DNA from: Lepidostoma basale
Taxonomy: Eukaryota; Arthropoda; Insecta; Trichoptera; Lepidostomatidae
Reading direction: 5' to 3'
DNA length: 64,000 nt
Assembly (NCBI GenBank): GCA_022606425.2
Contig: JAHDVF020000864.1
Span: 1,054,001-1,118,000 of the forward strand
Below the pieces are notes generated by a model. It did not search any database, was not told where the DNA came from, and saw only the letters and a program-made list of their open reading frames with translations. This document shows, in pieces, positions 46,500 through 59,211 of this stretch (its first letter is position 1; every line of letters begins with the position of its first letter). The translations under genes and the position numbers were made by a program.

Positions 46500-47185
46500 A
46501 TTGAGAGAATTTTGCATTGCGCTGAGAATTTTGGGGTTCATCATTCCGACCAGATGGATTTTCAGAGATCTCAATGTGCTCAGAGTCCTATACAATTCAT
46601 TGATTCGCAGTGGTTCTGTGATATGGAGTCTTCACGAGGCGAGATATTCTCTAATGCTGGAGAGGGTTTAGAAAAAAACCCTGCGGTATCTCTACATGAG
46701 AGATTACGGTATTTATCTGTGGTTCTATCCCACAGGATTCCTTTTGGCAATGTTGGGAACCAACTCTCCGAAGCTTCAAAGAGATTCAGAGATAGCTCAT
46801 AACCCATTACTTTAGATTGATCGGGGGATATTTCGAGAACACAGCCCTGCTGGAGGGTGTTGGTCTTTTTGGTCCTGACAGATATCTCCGACAGTGCCAG
46901 TATAGATTATTTTAGCTTCCGACCACCAGAACTAACCTGCCTCTGATGACAACGGTGGGAAAAGCACTCAATTTGCTGAACGTGATCTCCTCGTGACGTC
47001 TTTCATATTAGTGAAAGTACCTACGTTCAGAAGGCTCTTGATATTGGGGGTATTTTGCCTTCCTAAAGTCGAACTATCTCTTATGAGTGCCTGGTATTAT
47101 AACATATATTATATTTTACCTGTTCTCAATAGATGGCTTAATTCTTAATTTTGTTTCTAATGTCTTTTGATGAATAAACTTAATT
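46500..47185. repeat. Dispersed repeat R, longest copy
   Basis: The plus strand carries the inverse of the 30.8-kb copy: ACTAACCTGCCTCTGATGAC, CTTTCATATTAGTGAAAGTA, GTGCCTGGTATTATAACATA, TATTTTACCTGTTCTCAATA. It extends further upstream through an open frame at 46512-46802 (LRYLSVVLSHRIPFGNVGNQ), probably part of the same element. Confidence 0.55.
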
Positions 47186-47425
47186 TGAATTCACACATGT
47201 TCCCTTAAACATGTTAACTCTTTTCCCGCTACGACTGACTTAAGTCAGATTATTAAGTCGCATGCATTAGGGTCTCTAGTGTGTGTTTATTGATTTTTGA
47301 TATTTGAGGAAGATACTCGTATATAATCAATTATTGCTCTAATGGTTTGGCTTTTTATTCAAAATGCGTCCACAAAGAATGTGCCGCGTAGCGATGACAG
47401 ATAGAGTTACGTTTGCTTAGCGGTC

Positions 47426-47698
47426 TAAAGGTCTATTTACCCTGGACAATGACCGTAACGGCATCGTAACGTCATCGACGAAGCCTTGAATCTCACTGAC
47501 TCGTCATCTCAAATGCCATAAGAAAATCGGCGTTGGGAGAGTTGATAAGTGTCAGTTTTACGTCTGCGTGTCTCTTATAAACTCTCCTGACGGCGATTAT
47601 ATTATAGTATTTGAGATAACGAGTCGGTGAGATTCAAGGCTACGTCAGTGACGCTAGGGTGCCGTTACGGTCAATGTCAAGTGTTAATGGACCTTAAG
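47426..47698. repeat. Foldback MITE-like element
   Basis: CAATGACCGTAACGGCATCG pairs with the inverse of GGTGCCGTTACGGTCAATGT, and GCCTTGAATCTCACTGACTC pairs with GAGTCGGTGAGATTCAAGGC. The ends are near CTAAAGGTCTATTTAC and GTTAATGGACCTTAAG. About 270 bp, no coding frame. Confidence 0.75.
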
Positions 47699-48088
47699 GG
47701 TTAAAAGTGGCATCAGTCGGCTGAATATTGTTTATCTCCGATTGAATATTCATCGACTGTATTCGTCACCTTGTTTTGGGTAATGATGTTTTGAATTGTT
47801 GTTATTTTTCCTTCGGTTGTATTGGTTGGGTTTGAATATGATTATAACGTATGTACAAATGCGGAATGGGGCCGACCCGTCAAACTTTCGCTGCGCGCAC
47901 TTCCCTGTTCGGTATTCATGGCGCGGTGGATCATGACCCTGTTTCTTCAGGCTGCAGACGTGTTCCTTCCTTAGTTTAATTTATGGCAGACGAGTGAGCA
48001 CTCTGACTATAGGCTGCCCATACCAAATTGGCGAATGTACGAGGACGATTATAATTAGGAAACTGAAGATAATTCATTTTATTGAAGG

Positions 48089-48286
48089 TTAACCTCCATT
48101 GTGCATCCGGCTTCATTTGCAGCAAAAAAGGTCTCGAACTGCAGCTGGATTCATTTACAACTCAGACAGATAGTCCCAGTTGTTCATAATATTGCGTAAA
48201 ATTTAGTAGTCAGGAATTTAAGTAAAAAGGTTTATAAGATATCAAATATGAGCTCCAAATGTAGCCTGCAGCACTATAGAGGTTAA
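48089..48286. mobile_element. TTAA-flanked MITE, copy 2
   Basis: TTAA at both ends (48089-48092, 48283-48286); ends CCTCCATTGTGC and GCACTATAGAGG. The interior, with TTCATTTGCAGCAAAAAAGG and CTCCAAATGTAGCC, matches 13782-13971 in order. Confidence 0.7.
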
Positions 48287-48729
48287 GGCGTTAATACTGT
48301 GGATTTTTATTGTTAATTTGGAAGGAGTATTTATACTTTTTTAACCGCGATATTTGTTTAAAAAAAATTTAATAAATTAAGTAAAACGCAGTGTTTAAAA
48401 ATCTCCTTCTAAAAAAAGATAATTCAGAAATAATCACATTAAAAAATATAAAATAAACATTCCTTTATTTATAAGAACCTAGAAAAGACAACGAGCTGCT
48501 GAAACTGGTCGAATCTAGAAAAACAAGTGTTGCAAAGGTTATCTGAATTAATTCATTTTCTCTTTTTATTTGTGTTTTTTTCCTCTCAAATTAATATCTA
48601 TATACTCGTACATATAAATATAAGGCACAGACTGAATGCTAATCAAATCTACACCATTTATTTATTTAATTATTACTAGAACTAATACAGTTAAATCCTA
48701 CAATCGATGGCAAGCCATTATAAATAGGC

Positions 48730-49200
48730 GCTGCATTGTGATGACTTCTTCTTATTCTCCATGTGTCATATCAGGTCTCCCCAGCGTTGTAAAGGCTTCT
48801 CTGTCTTGCGCCGCCCGGAACAACTCCTGCACGCTACCTATTTCAGTTCAATCTTTGATGTTGCGCAGCCATGACCTAACCTAACCTTCGGCCGGGACCA
48901 CGACGTCCTTCAATTTTGCCTGTTAACAAAAGTTGGAGGATCTCGTATTTGTCTCCACGCAAGATGTGACCCAGATAGGAAATCTTACGGACCTTAATAC
49001 ATTTTAATAATTCTATGCAAGTCTTGTCTGAGTTCTCCTCAGGACTTCTGAATTGTTGATAAAATCTGTCCACGGTATATGAAGAAATATTCTGTGTAAC
49101 CACATTTCGATTGCCTCTAACCGGTTCATAGTATGTACTTTCAGAGTCCAGGTTTCCGAACCGTACAACAGAACGGACCAAACATAATACTTCAACATTC
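48730..49200 (-). mobile_element. LINE RT C-terminal fragment
   Basis: Minus frames read SVLLYGSETWTLKVHTMNRL, MWLHRIFLHIPWTDFINNSE and, in another frame, KISYLGHILRGDKYEILQLL with IEGRRGPGRRL. This is the YGSETW ... W-R-R-x-x ... YLGHILR ... GRRGxGRR tail of a LINE, with frameshift. Confidence 0.8.
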
Positions 49201-49355
49201 CCTCCTGTGATGACTATTCGATTTACCTGTATTTAAGTTTGCAATTAATTCGTACGAAAGAGTTGCAAACTATAGTGATAAAAATAGTGGCTTATTATTT
49301 AACTTATTGAATGCTAAGGCATTAACACTGTGAAATTCCATAGTAATATACTTCG

Positions 49356-49551
49356 GAAATTGAAAATAACTTTGTTTAATCCACAAAATATTTAAAAACA
49401 TGACATGTTTCGGAGGATACCCCCGTCTTCAGATATAAAAATATATTATATTTTTATATCTGAAGATGGAGGTATTCTCCGAAACATGTCGTGTTTTTTT
49501 AATAATTTTTAAATATTTTGTGGATTAAACAAAGTTATTTTCAATTTCCTA
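49356..49551. repeat. Foldback with hammerhead-like motif in both arms
   Basis: ATTGAAAATAACTTTGTTTA pairs with TAAACAAAGTTATTTTCAAT; the arms of about 95 bp meet at a TATAAAAATATATTATATTT centre. Each arm carries CTGAAGA, a 4-bp stem with a 5-base loop, GAAA and ACATGTC in order (see finding). Confidence 0.85.
49456..49494 (+). ncRNA. Hammerhead-ribozyme-like motif (type I layout)
   Basis: Plus strand: ATAT (49456-49459), CTGAAGA (49460-49466), an extra T, stem II GGAG/CTCC (49468-49471 with 49477-49480), GAAA (49481-49484), self-complementary ACATGT (49484-49489), C at the cleavage position (49490), then GTGT, which can pair with ATAT. The other arm has the same parts on the minus strand (49398-49436). 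Whether it cleaves is unknown; stem I and III are short and there is one extra base before stem II. Confidence 0.4.
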
Positions 49552-50238
49552 AGCTAATTATTTATTTATTATTTAACGTTATTGACTATTTTGAAAAAAA
49601 ATCGTGCACTCTCGTATTTTCTAGTTCCGATATTCGCTAATTTAGATTGGAATGTCTTTAACACCCGTTGCCGCCGTAAACGGGCCTCTCTGGTACTACC
49701 ATCCGCTAGTGCAAATCATGCATAACTAATCATATTTTGAATATTTAACTTTTTTGTAGTACTTTCACATTAAGAGGGAATGTAAATTTAAAATTTCATA
49801 TTTGTGCATTACCAACTAACCATCAGTCGCCCGTGTGGTTCCTTAGATACATAGGAATGTTTATTTTTAATATCCGTTTTCTTCTATCTACATTACTCTT
49901 CTAGATTTTAAAACAATATATCCTCGAATTTCCGTGTTTATACGCTACTTTAAAAAAATATATGGGTAAGATTCTCGCGCGCTAGAAGTGAAACTTCTTA
50001 AATTTTAGAAAATGTTGATTTCACGCATTGCTTTTTTCTATTTGTTAAAGATTAATATACGAGTATAATAACTATATTATACTGACGAATTTGCGGGCAG
50101 AGACAACGCTCTGTAAAGCCGAAAAGTTTTGCGCATGAGATGCGTTGAAGTTTTCCGAGGACGCCAGTGCAATATAGACTGTATCGCCCCTAGGGTTAGA
50201 TAAATATTCACATACCACAATAATGTTTGTAGGAAGTT

Positions 50239-50570
50239 ATGCTTTTCGTGACGTTCAGGCCAATTTACCTAACCGCGACTCATATATCTGAACTCTGCAT
50301 CAACGAGAACCTGAATGCTAGACAGTCTACATTGCGATCAGCTAAGTCTTCTGCGATCGGTAGATTGACTGTGCCAAAACACTGTCCAAGCACAAATTTT
50401 GGCGACCGAGCCTTCGCGGTAGCCGGCCCTTTAGCCTGGAACAATCTTTCAGCAGACTTTAAGTGCATTGAGAATCAATAAGAGTTTAGATCGAGACTCA
50501 AAACGCACCTTTTCAAATTATCATTTCCTGACATTTCCTGATCGACTACGTCAGGTGCAACCCTCATACT
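50239..50570 (+). mobile_element. LINE ORF2 C-terminal fragment (CR1/jockey-like)
   Basis: The frame 50239-50481 ends FGDRAFAVAGPLAWNNLSAD, the near-universal FGDRAFSVAGPxxWNxLP motif at the C terminus of many LINE ORF2 proteins; the following bases still read like SFKTHLF after a stop. Truncated 5'. Confidence 0.85.
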
Positions 50571-52007
50571 AAATATGTTTATTATTATTGTTATCATTAT
50601 TATTATTATCTAATCGATAAAACAGAGCATCTTCTACAGTAATTCATAAAAATGGCGCTCTATAAATTATCCAATTTATTATTATTATTATTATTCTTCC
50701 TCAGCCTTGATTTATCCACTGCTGGATATAGGCTTTTTACAGATGTCTCTCAAAAATAAACAAATTATCAAATGACAATCTTAAACTCCAAGAAAGAAAA
50801 AAACTCTTAATATAAGCTTGGACCAATATCTTCTTCTTTCTCAGCCTTGATCTCTCTACTGCTAGATATAGGCATCTTCCAGACGTTTTCACTCCTTTCT
50901 GCCCCTCACTTTTCTCACCTAAAGAGAAAAAACATCAGTCTGTCGACCACTGCTGAACGTAGGCCTCTCCCAAAGCACGCCACTGCCCCCTATCCATTGC
51001 CACTCACACCCATCCATGTACAGCAATCCTTAAAATACCGTCGGTTCAGCAGTCAGGGAGACGTCCAATTCTACGGAATCCTGTGTGCGGTCACCAATCC
51101 AGTCCCCATCGACTGACGGTTCTCCGACAAATATGGCCAGCCTACCGGCATTTCAGCCCGTTTATCCTTAGTCACCTTCGCCCTTAGCATTTTTGTATTT
51201 ATAAATTCGCTATAGATGCGTTTAAAGATTACTACTTTGAATGGCATCTCGTTTTGGAGACGAATGACCTCCAATACCTGAGAATTTCGAAACGTTTCAG
51301 TGCGTCAATTTGAGGCATTACATAAGATATGCCCTCTTGTTTGCTTTCGCTGTAAGGAACGTATAGATTTAGATCTCTCAGTATTCCTGGATTGTAAATA
51401 CCCCCTGATTACAATAAAACGAATTCTTAGAAATATCATACGTTGTTAGTAGTCAGAAAATTCAAAGTGAGTGTAATAATAAGTATGTTAAGATTGCGGA
51501 GTGTGGCTTTATTCGAGATTTTTTGCTTTAAAATACTCGTAAATTAATTTCGTATTAAGTATACGAGTAATACGGCGTATTATCGTGCAGCAGTTCTTCG
51601 AAAAGGATGAGCAACGGTGAATGAATCGAACTTCTTCATCCCCGTTAGGTTCTTTTCTCAGATTCATTCCCCACGATGTAATTATAATCACGGGGCATGA
51701 GACTACTTTCGACGTTTAATGTACGTGATGTGTAGGTACCGTTAAACCTGTATTTGTCTCTCTTGGGATGCGTTCGCATCCGCGGGCAGGGCAAGGTTCT
51801 ACACTTTCTAGGTTAGGTACTACTGTCCCGTTGGCTGTCGCGATCTGAATACCCAATCGCCGAAAACTAGATCTATCGAAACGTCATAGACCGCAGCTAA
51901 TGAATTAGGAAATCACCATTATACCGAATCCGAATCGAAACCGAATCGAATTGTAATCTGCATGTATGGCGGGACATACGAGTATATGAAAATCGGAGTA
52001 GAATAAA

Positions 52008-52262
52008 TGAATCGTGTTAGAAGTAGCACACATCCAATAACCCCAACTTTACAGGATGGACAAAAAACTGTCTGGTACAACATTTTCCTACAATATATAT
52101 ATATATTTTTTTTTCAATACACATTTGTCATAGGGAGTATAATAGACAAATGTGTATTGAAAAAAATATATATATTGTAGGAAAAATTTGTACCAGACAG
52201 TTATTTGTCCGTCCTGTAAAGTTGAGGTTACTGGATGTGTGCTACTTCTGAAAAACACGATT
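52008..52262. repeat. Foldback element
   Basis: AGAAGTAGCACACATCCAAT pairs with TGGATGTGTGCTACTTCT; further in, CTGTCTGGTAC / GTACCAGACAG and TTCAATACACATTTGTC / GACAAATGTGTATTGAA. Arms of about 115 bp with the centre near 52135. Confidence 0.85.
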
Positions 52263-53019
52263 CAAATGTGGCCTGGTCCCTCTTGATTTCTTACATATGT
52301 TTTTTCTAACAAGTCCCGCATGGACGAGGGACGGGCTTAGGGATTTAATGAGCGAAGCTGACGAAAGGCGCCGTTCGCCTATAACAGCTTCGGGTAAGCG
52401 GTGGGAATCCTCTATACCCTGTGCCGAATTCTGTTTAATAACAGCAATGTTCTTAGATATTTTTTCGTAAATTGTTTTTTGGGATGATCTTTTGCCAATC
52501 GTCAACATTGTATACACTAAAACACATTCTCCAAGATGGCGGCTTGCTTTTTAAAATGGCGGTCTTATTTTTTGTAGGTAATCAAATCAATTGAAATCAG
52601 TTGATAATAATAATAAGATAATATCTTACGTCAAGCTTTCGGACTGTGATTTTTTGTTGCGTCTGGCTTATAATTTATTTTAGAGCACAGGTTACATTTC
52701 GTGTCAGAAATTAGAAATTATAGTTGATTCTGTCTTTACCCTACTCATACGAGTATATACATACATATCTGTAATTAATTTCATGCATAATAACGCCTGT
52801 GTTAACGCGTAATCTTTCTGGGAAGGTCTACCGTTCCAAGAAGGGTTCGTATTATTCCAACTATTTTCGGGTTTTTACAAAACAAGTCAGCGTTTCCAAT
52901 TGTTTTTTTGGCCGCATTAATTATCGCTACAAATCAATTTCGCTATGAAAAACATGTTTCTGAACAGTACGTTGACTGGTTTACTATCGCATAAATTGTA
53001 TTATACTTTCTTTTTTTAG

Positions 53020-56000
53020 ATGAATTCTACTCGTACTCTCGTCGATGAGCAAAAGGATTCCGCAATGGCTTCTCAGACTTCCAAGAATCCAAAGGAACCG
53101 ACACTGTACGAACTCAAACAATCTATGAACTCCCCGAGTGGAAAACCCGAACTTCAGCAGAGGAAGCAATCCGCTCAGGATGAATCTAAGAATGTAAAGA
53201 TTATATACGCTCTTCAAGACGAGTTGAAAGAAAAAGACGAAAGGCTGCGCAGCGTGCAACTGCTGCACGACAGCCTGGCGGACTCCAGCCGCCTTGCCAA
53301 GAGCATGAACCAAGAACTCTCTCGGGATTACGCCTTCTTAGAATCACAAATTTCCGGCAAGGATGATATCATCGCGAAACTCCGAAAAGAAATCGATTTA
53401 TTGAAATTGACTAGAAGCGAGATCGACTTGAATGATGCGAGGTTGAAGGAGGACATCTTGCATATTAAAGAGGAGAAGAAACATCTCTTGCTGCAGTGTA
53501 GTAAAGATAAGATCGTGATCCAGGATCTCCAAAGGCAGTGCAAGGAGATGGAAGGCATCCTCGCCAGGCGACACCCAGATTCGGTGTCCGCATTGATAGG
53601 TTGGTTTATTTATTTTTATCATTTGATAAAATCTCTATAATTCACGCCGTTTTTTATTCAACGAGCCAAGATTCCGATTTTCTATCGTTGTTGAATTTTT
53701 TTTATTTGATTTGATTCTTTACTGTAGCCATATTTGCCTTTGTCTTTTTCGATTTATTGTTCTATTCCCATCGTTCTAGTAATAATTTTTTTATTCATTT
53801 TCCACAACACCCCCAAAACATCTAAATGATTATTTCTTTTTCTGATCTCTGAATTCGGCATGCATCCTACTTTCATTTCTTATTTGACAGTTATACTTCC
53901 ATTAATAAGGGTCTGTAAAATAATTCCTCTGTGAATCACAGATCAAGCACTATAATATTTTGTAAAGCTAACCCTGATTTATTTTTCAGTCACATCTAAA
54001 AATTCCACGCCCGAACACAACACAAAAGTTTTACTAGAAAAAAGAATCACCTTCCTTGAAAATGAACTCAAAGACCAGGAACACAAATATCAAAACGCTT
54101 TGACTTCGGTTCAAGAAAAGGTGAATTCCATGAAGTGCAATTACGAAACTCACATCTCCGATCTAGAGAATCAGGTCGTGAGCTTGCAACATATCAATTC
54201 AAAGCTCAAGGAACGCGATAAACCCAGACCCGCAAGCAGCGTCGCTGTCCAAACTGAGAGGATTACTTCTCCCGCCGGCGTCCAGACTCAAGCCAAGCCA
54301 CCTTCCGCCAAGAACTCCCAGGCCAAGGCGACACCCGTTGCGGCCCCGGCGTCTGGAACCCAAGCCAAGGAGGACGGGAACAGTCATCTGGTTGCAACAC
54401 TCAGAGGACTTACGGCCGAATTGTCACAGAAAGAAAAAACTATTATGAGAATCAGCCGGGAGTTAGATGACACTAAAAAACTTGTTACGAAACTACAGAA
54501 AGATAAAGACGGTATTATAGATTTTAATATTCTGTTCTAATTATCATTTAAAAAAATTTTCGTGCTTTCGAATATTATAATTGCTTTTAAAGAAATTTAT
54601 GACGGGTTACAGCTTCGTTACACATTAAAAATATATTTATTATTGTCGTTTTATGTAGATGATTCGCCAAGTTGTTCATTTTTCCAGTGAATTCTAAAGG
54701 CAACGCGGATAAACTCAACACTAAAAAACCACAATCGAAAGTCAATACTGCTAGATCTGTGAGGTCCTCTGCAGAAATTTCGAATTTACATTTGAAGAAC
54801 AACAAAGAAAATGAAATGAAGAAAACTGAGCAAGATGCTATGACCAATTCGCTAAAGAAAGATTTAGCCGCAATGCAGAGAGACTATGAAAGTTTAAAGA
54901 AGAAAAGAATAGAAGATGTAAGTAATATTTTCTGAACTAATGTTTTTCTTTTAAATTGTATTTCCATTATGTAGTTGACTTAAGGGGTTAGGGGCAGACA
55001 GAGGTATGAAAAAAACAAGTATTTAAAAAAAACTATCAGTAATTTAATTTATTTTATAAAACCAACAACATAAATATATTATACTACAATTTTGAAAAAA
55101 TATATATAAATTATATATGAAGTTATCGCCATATTTGTTGGACCCTGTTCCAAAATGCGGTGACCATTATAACTTCTTACAGGTCCATCTTAATTCATTC
55201 AAATAAAAAAAAAGATATATTATTTTAATAGTTAATCTAGTGCCCGATCGAAGGATTTGTTTTCTTTTAAAAAACTTAAATTTTTTGTAAACAATTAACT
55301 GTTGCATTTTTCTTTGAAAATCCGTAAGTAAATTATCAGAGTCCGGCATTTTGTTTATTAAAAAAATTAAAAGCTTCCATCGGGCACTAGATTAACTTCA
55401 ATTTTGGGTCAAATCAAGTTAAAACATAGTGTAATAATTTAATATTGTTTACTGCCAAAAAAAAATAATATTAAAAATACTTGTTTTTTCCTACCTCTGA
55501 CTGTCACTAACCCCTTAAATATTTATCTTAGACGGTTATTGTGGATCATTTACAAATAAAGTTCATGAATTTATAATATAGGTAAATATTCAGAATGTGT
55601 ACAAAAAAAAAAGTGACCTCGTCTGAAGTCTTAAATTTTTTTTTAATAATTATTATTTATTATTAGATATGTTACTTTGGCTTTTTATAATCCCATGAAA
55701 AATCATTCCCATTATTTAAAATTAGTTTATTTTGAATATTATACATAAGATTTAAATCAATGATATAACAATTTATTTTACAATCTCAAAAGTGACCAGA
55801 AATAGCTTGTCATTATGAACATAGAATTGGCCCGTGTCTAGGCTTAAACCCGAGTCCTTTGGAGCAGGAGGCAAGTGTTCTGTTCTCTTGACCAACTTTT
55901 GATATTTAATAAGCCATAAAATAAAATTGTGTATATATAATACAGTAGAATGTCGTTTATCTGGACTAATTGGGACCGGAGGTATTCCCGATACCGATTT

Positions 56001-59000
56001 TCCGGATAATAGTTGAAACTCGAACACAGTGGGAGACTGACTGTCCGTAGGGTGCGAGGGAGAACGAGAGGAGGAAGGAGGAGAAGGATGATGCAACCTA
56101 CACCCAACGTTGTGTAGGTGTGATGGGGTAAGTTAGTCATGCGTAGGTCACGGTACAGAACGCTTCTTCATCTCGGCTTGTTCGGATAATTGACATTCCG
56201 GTTAACTGACGTCTGGATAAACGACGTTCTACTGTAGATTATATTATATTTTTAGTACTTGTTATAACTATTACAATAGCATATTTTTGTTTATGAAATA
56301 AACATTAATCTTTTCTGGTTTTGTTAATATAATTGTTTTTAAAATAAACCATGATTATTTGACACAATATTTTTTGTTGTTGTTAATAATATGACCTGTC
56401 GAGTCGTACGTGACATAGGACCATCAGACCTTCGTGAAAAAATTCAATTTCGAGTGTTTGCAAAAAACCTGACAGGATAATACAAATGTCTGTATGTTTT
56501 ATTTATTCTATTTAGTGCATATTAGAATAGTAATGCCAAAGCACACACTACTGAATAAAACATTATGGTAATAGATAAAAAGGGTTAATTTAAAATGAAA
56601 AAAATGTATAATTATATTAAATATGGAGATTCACTAATGACGGTATTGAAGGATAATTTAAATATATTATTATCATCTGCGATGTTGTTCAAAGCAGAGT
56701 GTGTATGGATTCAAGATAAGTCTTGCTAAAAGGTGTTTGGTTTTCCCCAGCCAGTATGGGAACCAGTTCGCACTTAAAATGTACATAATATTATTAGCTC
56801 TGATGTATAATTTAGTGTGTTATGTATTATGAAGATAATTGACCTACAGCAATTTTGGCTGGACCAGTTTGATGGAAAAGTTTCAGTCAGATTTTAGCTC
56901 ACTAAACATTTATCACTATGTAAAATCATATGAATTATGAGAAGGCACATACCTCTATTACTCGTATATTCAATTTGGCTAAAGGCATTTTATAATGTGT
57001 TTGTACATTTGTTTTTCAAAAGTATGATTTTATAAGTAAGCGTATTAATGACTCTGATGTTCTTGTACCGATCCTTACGTATGGAAGTGAAGCATGGAAC
57101 TGGCAAAAGAAGGATGAAAGTAGTATAAATGATCTCTTAGACGAATGTATTATAAATTCGTATACGAAAGAGTGTCAAATGACAATATAAGAAGTGAATG
57201 CAGTGCAAAATGAAAGCGTTATGGACAAAATCATTAAAGGCTCATAAAGATAGTTTAAACACATGGAAAGAATTTTATTGAGTTACAATGTAAATGGAAC
57301 AAAAAATAGAGGAAGACCAAAGAAAACGTGGCACAATCAAATTAAACAAATATTAAACATCGGTCACGTGAGGAGTCGGATAAATCGTAGTGCGTGCATC
57401 GCACAATGTATGAATGTTGAGAAAGTGAGAGAAGTATGTCAGGAAAGAACAGTGTGGCTGTCAGTGGTTAGTTAGTTAGTCAAGAATATTTATTTAACAG
57501 ATTCCATGTGTTTCTTTTGATATTAAAATTTTTGATTAAAAAATTACTATTTAAATTATTGTATTTTATAGAGATGTTTAGTTTTTTTTCACAAGTATAA
57601 AATATATGATGTCAGTTATTTCATGTATAATATGTAAAAATATTTTTTCAGTATTTCAAAAATAAAATAACTTTATTATCAGAAATAAAATAATTGTAAC
57701 GTATAATTTAATCACTTGGCATTGTTATTACTAGTTATAACTTTAAAAAGAATGAAGAATGTAATGTATATCTTCATCATTAGGTCGGCAACTATTCGGT
57801 CATTTATCAGTAAACATGTTTTTAAAGAATGCTATCTCTAAACATTGAGGTAGATAAACTTTATGAATGATGGCAACTAGAGCCATCTATGAGCAAATTC
57901 CGTTTTTATATTCACACACTTGGTGTCTATATGTTATTTTTTTCATTTTAGCTTTTTGCTCTGCAAACAGCCCACGAGAAAGAACTCATGAACCTCAACG
58001 TGAAGGTGTTGCCTTTGCAAGACGACGTGACCACTCTAAATACCACTGTGGAGCTGCTGCGGAACCAGATCAAGTTGATGGACGAGCAGCTGTCCGGTCT
58101 CATAACGGAGCGCGATCACTTCAAACACCGGGCGGAGATCAACTCCAAACCGTCTTACTGCAAGGACTGTGAGAGCAGTAGGTCTCCGAAGAGCAGTTAT
58201 AGGGAAACGGAGAAAGACTACAGCATGCTAAAGATTAAGGTTTTCTGCTTAAAATCTTTTTAAAATTGCTTCTAACAGAATATTTGCAATAGTGTGAATA
58301 ATACCTCCTATTTAGCTATCTGATTGGTTCCTGAGTCTAAGTACAACAATTGGCAGAATGCACCTTTATCGTTCCTTAACCGCCCTACCTTCAGGTAATT
58401 TTCCGAGAAACTTGCAAAAAAATCACGTTTTTTATTAAATAAATCTAATTATATTATATATAAATTTTCTTTTTTAAAATTATGATACGTCAATAACTCG
58501 ACCGCACATTTCGCCTGCGCCTTGTAAAACTATCATATTTATGAAGAATTGTACTCAAGTGTTGTTGGCATATGCGCGTTACCCTAACAGTTTGAACATT
58601 TTAGGTACATTACTTTTTTTCAAGCGCGCACATGATACGGGATAGCGCAGAATGGTACAGTCAAAGTGTGCGTATCACGTACGTTCATATGCCTAGGGTG
58701 GTTAAATAATCGGTAATTAGAAAAATGCTACAAAAATAGACTAATGCACTCGATGCTTCATTTGTTCCTGTAATAATTGAAATTTTACAAAAAAATAAGA
58801 GATCCAGAAATCATTAGTCCGGGACACTAGATATTTGAAATAATTCAATTTAGTAGTTTCAATCCATTCCATACAACAAGCCCAACATAGTGAAGTTTGT
58901 AAAAATACAGCATCTTAGATGGTTGGAACACCTCCAGCGAATGGAAAAAGATGGAATCCCAGGGAAGATTCTCAATACACGATGGAAAGCGAAGTGTAGG

Positions 59001-59150
59001 AAGATCAAAACTGAGGAGGATGGATGGTGTGGAGGGGGACCTCAGGGTAATTGGTGTTACAAATTGGAGAATGCGGGCGATGGACCGGAGAGAGTAGCGA
59101 AGAATTCTGGAGGAGGCCGGGGCCCATAGTGGGCCCCAATGTAGCGCCAA

Positions 59151-59211
<61 letters not shown>

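Larger units (their letters stand above)
44284..53019. other. Intronic / intergenic region upstream of the carboxypeptidase
   Basis: No convincing exon was found on either strand between the carboxypeptidase start (44283) and the coiled-coil exon at 53020. The region holds a long R repeat (46500-47185), a GC-moderate foldback (47426-47698), a TTAA MITE (48089-48286), LINE pieces (48730-49200, 50239-50570), a foldback (49356-49551), LINE-like text at 50827-51010 (CACTGCTGAACGTAGGCCTC), and a foldback (52008-52262). The carboxypeptidase promoter should lie just above 44283. Confidence 0.5.
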
